From Carnegiea gigantea (taxonomy: Eukaryota > Streptophyta > Magnoliopsida > Caryophyllales > Cactaceae): a DNA stretch of 64,000 nucleotides. The stretch lies in assembly GCA_029747015.1 (NCBI GenBank), contig JAKOGI010000027.1, positions 1,754,501 to 1,818,500 on the forward strand, read 5' to 3'. Within the stretch, counting starts at the first letter, position 1, and each line of letters starts with the position of its first letter. The position numbers and the translations under genes were made by a program. Below are positions 38,601-47,620 of the stretch, in pieces. The notes under the pieces are model-generated. The model was not told the DNA's origin. It did no database searches and saw nothing but the letters and a program-made list of their open reading frames with translations.

Positions 38601-40637
38601 AAAAAAAATTTAACCCACTTCAACACACTTCAACCCACCTCAACCCACTTGAACCTATTTCAACCCACCTCAACCTACTTCAACCCACTTCACCCTTTTA
38701 CCCACCCCAATTTATCCACGAAAAAACAGGCCCTATGTGGACCCAATAAAAACATACCAACGGGTAAACTTCTTCAATAGGTGTCCCGGGCTTCAATGAG
38801 ACACCAGGTCTCATCCCTTTTGACTTCACCTTTTCAACAAGCTCTTGCCAGTTGTCTGAATAATGATTATTGATGGAGTTACCATCGTGAATTAAAACAT
38901 TAGAAAACAATAAAGCTTGGACAAAGCAAGTGCACTTCCAATTATCTGTACCATACCTTTACAAACCTCTACATGAAATGTAAAACCAGATGCACCAGCT
39001 TTCCCTAATGGTTCAACGTATGCAAGAGGATCTGTGACCATAAGATGGCAATCCAAATATGCCCTACAACAGCACAGAAATAAAAGTATTGCTAAAAATT
39101 AAAGTCCCATCCTAGGCTTGTACATATGAAACTTAAAGCAAAGCAGGATGAAGAGAATATTACTTTGTATGTTTTCTCAGGCTCTCGATCACGGGAGGAC
39201 CAATTGTAAGATTTGGAACAAAGTGCCTTCAAAATAAAAAGAGATTTTAAGCGTGAAGTACTCATTTAACAAGAAGGGGGGAAGAGATTTTTCCACTTTG
39301 GTGAAGCGGAGGTGGGGCGGATTTAGATCTAAACCAGGCAAAGAATGAAAATGACAGCAGGTGACCATAAAATAACCCATAATAACCCACCAGGATGATC
39401 ATTTAGGACAGCAGATCAAGCAGCCACAACTCCTTGTCTTGATGTGGTAATCAACATAAGCAATGCCATTGCATCATCATGAAAAAATGCAAAGGTGATG
39501 CAAAACAAAACAGATATGTCAACTTCGTTATTCACAATTACACAGCATTTTCCATTTTAGTCTTCTTGCCTTTCCTTGATTATTGAATGCTTGATTATTA
39601 GAGACATCTAAGACAATGCAATAAGGACATGACCATGAAAGACTTGGTTTCTACATCAAACTACCAAAAGAAATGAACAACACACAAGAACAAATCAATA
39701 GCCCACATGGGAGAGGAGGGGTGGGGGTTCTCTCCAACAGAATTCCAAAATACAATCAGTCATGACCTATAAAATGCAATCACTGTACCCTCAATGCACT
39801 AATAACAGATGCATCACCCAGGATCAGGGAAATGCATCATCTCGATGAGCAGAATTGAAAGCAGTTGAAATGGGAATGTCCACATACCCGTCCTGCAGAG
39901 AAAACAAGGGCACCCCACCAGTTAGCACCAGCAAGCTCCTATTATGTACATCATGCCAAATATACAAGGAAATATAACAATGAACACAGTGACACAGAAG
40001 ACTCGGTCTGCATTTTTTCCTAGGTTTTATTATGTTGACTCAACCAGAAAATCAACTTGGTGATACACCAACATTTGATATTTGTTGTCGATCATCTCAT
40101 GCCCTATTAATAGGCTTCCACTGGCGCCCCAGGGCTGCAGCTCGATGCATAATTCAACAAAGCATCAGATTGTCAATGCCTACACTAATGTAGTAGTATA
40201 AAAATAAAATCAATTCTGTGGGAGATTTCAATGCTTAGCGACACCAAACAAGGACATAAACCATGTGGGCACTGCAAATTTATCTTAATTATTCAAAAAT
40301 GAATCCAATAATGTCAAATGACTACAAATTCGAACTCTTCAGGCAAAACCCAACAAATCTAATGGGGTCAGCTTCATCAAACCTGACCAAGGGTTTAAAA
40401 AAACAAGTCTTAAGCTGCAAAATTTCCCTCTATAGCAGATCAATAAGGAGAAATTACATAAAACTAAGCATTACAAATTCCATAATAAAGCAAAAGAAGG
40501 GGTGGGCATAAGAGAATAACCATGATGTCCATGTGGAGCCAATCAGCACCACAATCAAGCATGCGTTGAGCTTCGGAAGCTAAGTTGGCAAAGTCTGAGG
40601 ATAACATTGATGGTGCGATTTTCGCCTTCACTCCCAT
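35601..40637 (-). CDS. RPE: ribulose-phosphate 3-epimerase, cytosolic
   Basis: Interconverts ribulose 5-phosphate and xylulose 5-phosphate in the pentose phosphate pathway. Eight exons on the minus strand: 40521-40637, 39888-39892, 39164-39226, 38957-39063, 38758-38855, 38007-38099, 37882-37923 and 35601-35756. The 681 nt encode 226 residues ending in TAA. The protein starts [16 protein letters not shown], with no transit peptide, so it is cytosolic; plastid forms carry an N-terminal extension. Active-site residues are in place: Ser10, His35 and Asp37 (LHMDIM), His68 (LDCHLM) and Asp177 (VDGG), on a TIM barrel. The [13 protein letters not shown] and [11 protein letters not shown] phosphate-binding loops are intact. 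Exon 2 is only 5 nt (GACGG) and supplies Asp40 and most of Gly41; without it the frame is lost. The last intron is 2.1 kb and a MITE sits next to the exon 5 donor. The family assignment is secure. Confidence 0.95.
36585..36790 (-). mobile_element. possible tRNA-derived SINE fragment in an RPE intron
   Basis: A segment bounded on its left by T/G homopolymers (a poly-A tail on the minus strand) contains a box-B-like word, GGGATCGGATCCC on the minus strand near 36720. Its composition is unlike the surrounding intron. No target duplication was resolved. It could also be unrelated intron sequence. Confidence 0.3.
38487..38733. mobile_element. PIF/Harbinger-like MITE in RPE intron 5
   Basis: The element starts GGGCCTGTTCTTTTCGCGG and ends CGAAAAAACAGGCCC, flanked by TAT on both sides (38484-38486 and 38734-38736). 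Its interior is an array of TTCAACCCACTTCAACC-like words. It shares its ends and interior with the 153-bp element at 11500-11652. Its right end lies 24 bp from the splice donor of RPE exon 5. Confidence 0.85.
39888..39892 (-). other. RPE: 5-nt microexon of RPE
   Basis: On the minus strand the context is CTCTGCAG|GACGG|GTATGTGG, an ideal acceptor and donor around five bases. Together with the first G of the next exon it encodes the Asp-Gly that every family member has between LHMDIM and HFVPN. Exons 1 and 3 cannot be joined in frame without it. Confidence 0.85.
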
Positions 40638-42010
40638 ATTTTCTGAACACTTTGCAACGCTTCAGGGAATCAGGAAAGTGCTCTTGGATGTGTCGAACTA
40701 CCAAGTATGGGGTCGTTCCACGACACACCTACCCCGAATGTATGCACTATTTTTGTTAGTTTTAAAATAAATAATAGGGTTTGAAAATTCTCACCCAATA
40801 GGTTTTGAAAAATCCAAGTACAACGAATGAAAGAAAAAAAAAGGGTGAAAAAAAGGTTTTTTTTGGGGGATAAACAAATGAGAGGGGAGCTATATTAAAT
40901 TCAAAGAAATATGCGCATACATATCAAGTAACATTTGCAATAACAATGTAAATATCATCTAATATGATTGGAGAGACTCAAATTATCAATCTCTTTACTA
41001 TGATAGTATCTGTTATAAACGTCTACTTAAATTTAAATTAGAACACAGAGGATTGCAAACCTTATTTTCAATTTTATTGTTACATCTAATTGATTAAAAT
41101 AAAAAAAGCCATGTACTAAATAAAAAATATATAGACCTTAGATCTTCAATTAGCAAATCTACAGTTCAAATTCAAATCTTAGTTATTCCTATAAAGCAAT
41201 GGGTCAAATGGTTAAGGTTTGTTTCTTCATCTAAAAATCTTATATTTTTTTTCGCGAATGTACTTTACCAATTGCTAAAAAAATAAAAGAGAAGTAACTA
41301 AAATATTGACCCAATTAGCAAAATTGAGATCCAAAATATGTTGGGTCCCTAAAAGCTAATTACTCACTACTACATAAAAATTACACACCCGATAGAAAAG
41401 TAACGCATTTGATGCGATCTCCACGATTTGCTAATTATTTCTAATTTTCAGTTTATAGATCCAAACCATCATATATAACATTTTATTTAAATTATCGAAG
41501 GATTCCATATTTTCCCGAATTTATTCGAAAAGGTAGATTTATTGCTTCTAATAATGTCACGTACCTCAAGTTTATAAATCCAAACGTATGGTGTAACTGA
41601 GAGACAAGCAACTTTCAGGTTCGGGCGACATTTGAGTAGGGAAAAATAAAAAGTCTAAAATTCAGAGAAAATATATAATTATACCTAGTTATTTCAAATT
41701 CGATAAATTGACTCGACTAAGTCTAAATTTGGATCAAAATTGGATATAAGTAATAGACATATGAAAACCCTTTTGTTCAAATTTAAAATTTAAATGAAAA
41801 ATTTATAATTATATTTCATACTTTTTATATCGGATAAATCTGGACAATTTGATTGGATAAAATTTGGACAACTCTAGAGTCACTCTTAAATGCTACTTGC
41901 CCTTGAAGAGATGGAATGGCACCTCATTCAAAGCAAAGTGGATCCAAGAATGCGTTTGGGGTAATAGCCTAATACTAACCCACTTGGATTTTAACTTTCA
42001 TTTAAGAAAA
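40638..42010. other. AT-rich intergenic region, likely RPE promoter at the left end
   Basis: The 5' flank of the epimerase gene. Nothing coding was recognised. The stretch is strongly AT-rich with scattered short A/T runs. Confidence 0.4.
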
Positions 42011-42019
42011 CCCTTCCCC

Positions 42020-42027
42020 TATAAATA
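42020..42027 (+). promoter_or_regulatory. TATA box (TATAAATA)
   Basis: TATAAATA follows a C-rich stretch and precedes, by about 20-40 bp, a C/T-rich leader-like segment (42041-42170) of the kind seen at plant transcription starts. It suggests a + strand promoter. Confidence 0.5.
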
Positions 42028-42039
42028 ATCGCCGTTGCC

Positions 42040-44560
42040 ACCCCCCCCCCTCCCCCACCCCCTCATCCCTTGTTGGCCTCTGTTTCCGCCTCCACTCCAC
42101 ATATCTCTTCATAACAACGAAATTTTTTCTCTTGCATTTCCTTGATCTCTTTCTGAGTTTACTTCATTGTAGATGTTGAATTACACGGTTAATCATAGGT
42201 GAAATCTGGAAAAGTCTTGACCTTGGATTGTCTGTTTTTTTTTTTTTTTTCAAAAAATCATGATGTTCACGTAATTGCGCATTTCAACATCAGTTGTGGG
42301 CATTTTTCCATCAGTTGTGGGCATTTTTTTGGCCCAAATTTTGTCAGAGGAAGTTTAATTTTTAAGGGTTTTTGTTTTTTGGGTAAAATTCATCACTGGG
42401 TCTAGTTCTTTGCAAGAGGATATATTCGTGTTCATCGTGGGTACAATTTAGTCTTGATTAATCACATGGCTCCATTAAAGAGTCAGCAGCAAGTGCCAAT
42501 TGATGGTAATTTGACTGCCGCTTGGAGCCAATATGCAACCCTAGCCGGAGGAAGATTGTTTGAAATTCATCGTTGTTTCATGCCACAATACCCGGCAACA
42601 TCTTTTAAGCTGACACCCAAATTGCCTAAAAATTACTTTCTTTGTTGTTTACTTAATCTTGTTCCATTGAACTTTTAGACATTTGGGTTCCATTGGACTT
42701 TTAGACATATGGGTTACCGTTGTTTATTGAAACCAAAAAGATTAGGATCAGTGGAATTGGTTTGTGAAAGAAATTGCCTCTTAGAGAAGCTGTGTGAATG
42801 TCTTATGATGAAGTTTCATATTGGTTTAGTTAGGAGGCATAAACTAACTTGGGTGTCAAATGTTATGCATTTGATCCTTTTGCTGAGGCCTTTTGAGGGG
42901 ACTATTCTTAATCAATGGATTGCCCTCCAAGCAGCCTTGGACATATTTCTCATAATGATCTTTGAATTGCAAGCAATTAGGTTTTCTTCATTGGTGTTAA
43001 TCTTTGGTGCAAATGATTGCATGTATATCGCCTCTCGAATAACCGAAAGGTGGCTTACAATCCGTTTGGTTCAGACGGAGGCATAGATCAAAAGACGCTA
43101 TCCCTTCCAAATCTTCATGGTTTGAATTGAAGGCAAGGGATGTTTTATTATCCATTCATTCCTTTCTTAAATAGCTTCTTACACTCTTCTTTTGAGCTGT
43201 GTTTGGTTTGCTTGCACATACTAACTTTAGCACAATTGCAATGTAAACCTGTTGAGCTTAACTGTATGCTAAGTGCTGAAATGTGCATAATCAAACTGTG
43301 TCTTAGTTCTTCCAATAGGGGGGAGAGGGGGTGGGGTTCTTAGACATCTCATATGGGTAGAGAGGTGAATTTTCACCTATTGGAGATGTGTTTATGATTT
43401 CAAGGATTTATCTAACTAATGTTCAGTAAGTGCTTGCTAATGACAACTAGTCCACACATTTTCCATAAGATATGGAGAATAACTGCACCCTATGGGCATT
43501 TTTTAGATAAATCCTTCAAAATTCACAATGAGATGTTTTTCCATTATATATACTAGTGTTATGTAGGGAATTGGGACTCAGTTTGCTGGCTCACCTTGAT
43601 TGCCGTTGCAACAGCATTATATCTTCCTCTTTTTATGATTTTTCTAACCTTCACCCATTTTGTTTCTTTTTGATCTCTTACACTCTGATTGCACATGTCA
43701 TTCAGATTCCAAAGTTTCTATCTGTGATGCGCCTGTAACATGTAAGAAGATCTGATTTTTGGTTGGATCTTCAATGAGATGCAATTGTTAACGCTTGGCT
43801 TCTGAGATAAACTGTCGTATCATATATCTTTTGTGTTATGTCTTTACGCTGTTGATTGGATTTCAATATCTGAGAGTTGATAACTGAAGTGTTGAAACAA
43901 CAAAGAGAAGCTTGTGTTGTACATCTTGATCTTCGAAGCTCCTGGATTGGCAAGGTTCCTATGGTGGTAGTTCTCATGTGGGATTGGCTCTCTGTTATGT
44001 TGTGGGAAGAACGGGCAAGCTGTCAACCCCAAAAGAAGTTTAAAAGGGAGGCTCAGTGGGTGATCTCAAGCCAATGACTGCACCTTTGCTGAAGCAAATA
44101 TTTTCACGTGGTTCTCCAGGAAGTATGGATAGTTGTAGTTTAGTGATATCTTCAGGGGATTTATATGTCGTTTCATCCTCGTTAAGAGGCGAGACTCGAG
44201 AGTAGATTGTATTCTTAGTTTTGCACACCCCACCAGCTTTTGTCAGTTATGATATCCATCCCGTTGGTGTATATATCTTTGTAAATGACAATGTTTGGCA
44301 TGTGGTACTGCTATTCACATCTTGTTTTTGTGTTTTGTATCTGCGGCAGTAAAAGCCATTTTGAGATATCTTTAAAGTTCTCATTCTTCCTCGAACATCC
44401 GCAAGTCTTATACGCAAGGAAGAAACATTTCACGAATGCCTCAGGATTACCGTACTATTCATTGTTTGTTATGGGGTTCACGGCACAGGATTACAATTCA
44501 GTGACAGGCCATTTTGTTCTGTTTGCCTCGTACTCATATTGGGGTAGACATTATTACCTG
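42040..44560 (+). other. putative transcribed region, coding status unclear
   Basis: Downstream of the TATA box there is a C/T-rich leader, a tiny reading frame ATG TTG AAT ... TGA at about 42174, and a 70-residue frame starting MAPLKSQQQVPIDGN at 42463. A further segment at about 43937-44206 reads openly in one frame except for one TAA near 44040. It ends GSMDSCSLVISSGDLYVV...RGETRE, with protein-like composition. I recognise no family in any of these. The region may be a non-coding RNA, an unrecognised gene with introns, or a decayed gene. Confidence 0.3.
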
Positions 44561-44866
44561 TAGTGGCTGAACCGGGTGAAATGAGCGCGGTTGAACTTAC
44601 GTCCGATCTCGACTCTGGTATGGTTGGGCTTGGCTTGAGCTAAAAGTCAAACTGTAGCTACGCTCAAAGCTCAGGGACTCTTATGAGTTCTTGGTTTGGG
44701 TTTAGGACTTGGTTCAGGCTTGGGTTGGTTTTTCTACTTTTCCTTATTTCGAATGAGAACTTGAATTTTGCCTAAGCAAAATTTTAGGGTTGGCCATTTG
44801 ATATTAACTAAGAAACAGAGGATACCTAAGTTCCAACACGAAGCAGGTTTGAAGTAAGAAAGATTT

Positions 44867-44970
44867 TTGTTTTCTGTCGCAGCTTGGTCTCTTTGGAAAG
44901 CTAGGAATGATTGCATCTTCAACTGCGAAACAATTGAGTCAACGTACTTATGGTATGAGATCAAATTCAA
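44867..44970 (+). mobile_element. LINE scrap (C-terminal region)
   Basis: The frame reads A-W-S-L-W-K-A-R-N-D-C-I-F, the conserved W-x-x-W-K-x-R-N-x-x-I-F motif found after the reverse transcriptase in plant LINE-like proteins. It is interrupted by the SINE that follows. Confidence 0.6.
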
Positions 44971-45151
44971 CAACAACAACACCACCACCTCCCAGTATGG
45001 GTCCCGCTTTCGCAGGGTCTGGGGAAATCCAGCTGTAGGCAATCTTACCTCTACCTACATTCTTACCCGTAGAGAGGTTGATTCCAAGAGACCTACAAAA
45101 AAAGGATTTTGCGAAAGAGTTTTATAGAAGAAAGCTTTTATGAAAAACTTT
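44971..45151 (+). mobile_element. Au SINE, full length
   Basis: A 181-bp element starting CAACAACAACACCACCACC, with CCCAGTATGGGTC, CAGGGTCTGGGGAAATCCAG and GTAGAGAGGTTGATTCCAAG in the order of Au SINEs, and a T-rich end. It is flanked by a perfect 17-bp direct repeat, TATGAGATCAAATTCAA, at 44954-44970 and 45152-45168. The long duplication is the mark of LINE-assisted insertion. Confidence 0.9.
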
Positions 45152-45168
45152 TATGAGATCAAATTCAA

Positions 45169-46224
45169 GTTAGGATATTAAATCGTGTTTGTAGTCCAAC
45201 TAAGCTGGTTTCGTGTTTATAGTCCAACTGGAATGGTTAGGTGTTTTTATCACTTGGATATATCTGCCTATCCTCAATGTCTCTTTTGTTTAATCGAAGG
45301 GGAAGAGCCTATTGAATCACCTTTGAACAATTATGGTTACATGCGAGTAACTTTTTATTACTTGGATGTATCTGGCTTTCACTTGGATATTTCTGGCTAG
45401 CTAGTGACCCAAGCACTATTAACTTTTTATTGCTTCTTGACAATTTTGGCAGTGAAATTTATGGAGGGATAAAAAATTACAGTGGGTGAATACTGAATGC
45501 ATATCATTTTCATGTTTGTTACATGAGAATAAGCATATTTGAGGTAAAATTGAGAATTTTTTTTTTAAAAAAAGTACCATTAAATTAAAAAGCCGTCGTT
45601 TGATACATATTTATAAGTTGCTATTTTATCCCAACTTTAATCCCGGCATGCTCAATAAATTGCATAGTCCATTTCCAATTCCTAAAATAAACCTCTTTTC
45701 AGTTCTAAGTGTATTGATCCTATGTTATTTGTCCTGCTTGACCTCCATGGCATCAATAATTATTACCGAATGAAACACCAAAGTCCCTTGAATGGTTCTT
45801 GAATGACAATCTTTAAGCCCTTCATCATAATTAAGTTATTATCGGCCCATAAAATCGTAAAGAGTTATCAACATCTATTTTCTTCATTTACAAGATTCAG
45901 ATTCAAGATCTTACTTAATAGGATCAAGTATCAAACCATTTAAATTAACATATATGTTTTTTTTTTTTTTTGGTTTATACCTCAAAATTTCATCTACTTA
46001 CATAGAAGTATCTTTTTGCCAAGTGGTCAGAATTTTATCCAAACTTTTTGGGGGGGGGGGGGGGTTTGGTTTGCCAAGGAAATACACATCGTTTTTGCCA
46101 ACGGACGAAAAACAAACCCCATGTGGTCAAATAGTAGATCATTTTGCCTCTGTAATGGGATACACTGTCAAGTCTAAGCTCAAGGGGCACAATGACCTTA
46201 CTACTAACATAAGGAAAAAATGTT
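45169..46224. other. intergenic region, no gene recognised
   Basis: There is a short repeated phrase near 45190-45235 (GTTT(G/A)TAGTCCAACT, twice, 30 bp apart) and a G homopolymer near 46050. Nothing coding is recognised. Confidence 0.35.
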
Positions 46225-46312
46225 TGGGGTGAGAGAGGCTCGAACTCTCGACCTCAGGATCACTCAATTACAGCTATGAGACCTACGCGCTAGCCAACTG
46301 CGCCACCACCCC
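46225..46312 (-). tRNA. tRNA-Met (CAU), elongator, with intron
   Basis: On the minus strand the gene starts GGGGTGGTGGCGCAGTTGG, containing an A box, and ends in a B box (GAGTTCGAGCCTC) and acceptor CTCACCCCA. The acceptor stem pairs 5' GGGGTG with 3' CACCCC. The anticodon loop reads CTCATA before an intron of about 14 nt that follows the base after the anticodon, as in other plant elongator tRNA-Met genes. A T6 run directly downstream on the minus strand is a good RNA polymerase III terminator. Confidence 0.93.
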
Positions 46313-47239
46313 CGTCTTGCCAGAAGATTTGTAAACGTTATTTTGTACATGGAGCGTTTTTTTTTTTTTTTGAGGGGAGGTGGGGGAGGTGATGCAAGCT
46401 CCAATTATTTGCTTCTTCAATGGAAGGATAACACTTGACAATTATGAAATTTGGAAGATAGTTTTCATACTTATCAAGTTAAGCTCATGTATATCTTAAC
46501 TTTTTAAGGAGAACTTCCTATGGAGCTGATAATGAGCTATTGATAAAGGTAATGTAAAAGATACACTTATGCCATACAAAATTATGGAGAATCCTTGATT
46601 GTAAATGACAATTTGGCTAATTAATTTTGATTGCTGAAACTATAAAGTTGAGATATGTAGTACTGCTGTCAAATTCACCTTGTTTATGGGTCATTTAGAT
46701 GAGAGATTATCACCTAAGAGGGAGACAACAGTTGGACGGTCAAAGTTAACTCCAATAGCTAGTTGAGCTAGAGATTACTTTAAGATTAGTTGCGTTGATG
46801 CAAAGGTAGGGTGCAAAAGAAAGGTCGTTGATAAAAATATTAGAACAAGGGCTATAAAGGCCAGTCTATGTGCGACCACATATATTAAAAAAAAAAAAAG
46901 TCTGGATTTAGATGTCCACCACAAACGATGTACCTGGCTTGCTACTGTTGGACTTGGAGTGAAATAAAACCTTTTAATTTCCTTTAAAAAAATGAAAAGT
47001 ATTAGTTGACTTTTCGTGTGCAATGTAGGATGAACTAAATGCGACATCCAACTATCCAAGATGACATTGACAAACTTACTTTGACAAACTTCATCTACAA
47101 AAATGAATGAAGAAAATAATGACAATTGCACGGATTCTGATGGAAGTTTGGCATGCAGATCATGGTCAACTGAATCTCTTTGAGATTTTCCACCGAAACA
47201 AAACAAGCACAAAAGGTGCCATCAGCATTATGACACGAA
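46313..47239. other. intergenic region, no gene recognised
   Basis: Homopolymer T and G runs lie near 46358-46390. The minus-strand frame at 46775-47212 has no domain and is hydrophobic by composition only. The right end should be 3' UTR of the DUF1764 gene. Confidence 0.35.
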
Positions 47240-47605
47240 TTAAAAGCAACATGAACAATCAAAAGGACAAAGTGGGGTTCCACCAGCATTTTGGTTGTTA
47301 ATTCCAAGCTCTGCTTCTGAGTAAATAGCCAACCCATCATTCGTTCTCCTTCTAGGCTTTGAATCAGGTGCACCTTCACTTTCCCTTGGAGCTTTACTCT
47401 TCTTCTTTTTCTTCATCTTCTTCGGTTTTTCATTCTTTTCTTCACCTGCTCCTACCTTCTCTTTCTCCGGTTTTTTCCTCTTTTTGCTTGAAAAGATGTC
47501 ATCTATTTCATCGGCCTTCTTTAGCGTACGCACTGGTTTTTCTTGTCCAGCATCAGATTCTTTTTTTGCGGCACTGGATGCCTTCGACGAACTCTGTTGT
47601 GGCAT
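47240..47605 (-). CDS. DUF1764 family protein
   Basis: A single coding exon encodes 121 residues, MPQQSSSKASSAAKK... to TPLCPFDCSCCF and TAA. The core matches DUF1764, a small conserved eukaryotic family of unknown function: an EIDDIFSSKKRKK motif near residues 32-44, then a very basic linker (KKMKKKKKSK), then GLAIYSEAELGI and the Cys-rich end GGTPLCPFDCSCCF. The lysine clusters suggest nuclear or nucleolar import. A splice acceptor (ATACGCAG) lies at 47621-47628, and the 15 exon bases between it and the ATG have no stop (K-P-A-V-K). So the protein could in principle start in an upstream exon; a 5' UTR intron is the simpler reading. The Cys-rich tail could bind metal, which is inference. Confidence 0.85.
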   Translation of the reverse strand: MPQQSSSKASSAAKKESDAGQEKPVRTLKKADEIDDIFSSKKRKKPEKEKVGAGEEKNEKPKKMKKKKKSKAPRESEGAPDSKPRRRTNDGLAIYSEAELGINNQNAGGTPLCPFDCSCCF

Positions 47606-47620
47606 TTTTACAGCTGGCTT

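Noticed and set aside
42709..43086. 125-residue + strand frame
   Set aside because: No recognisable domain, no clear codon preference, and other frames are nearly as open; kept only as part of the uncertain transcribed region.
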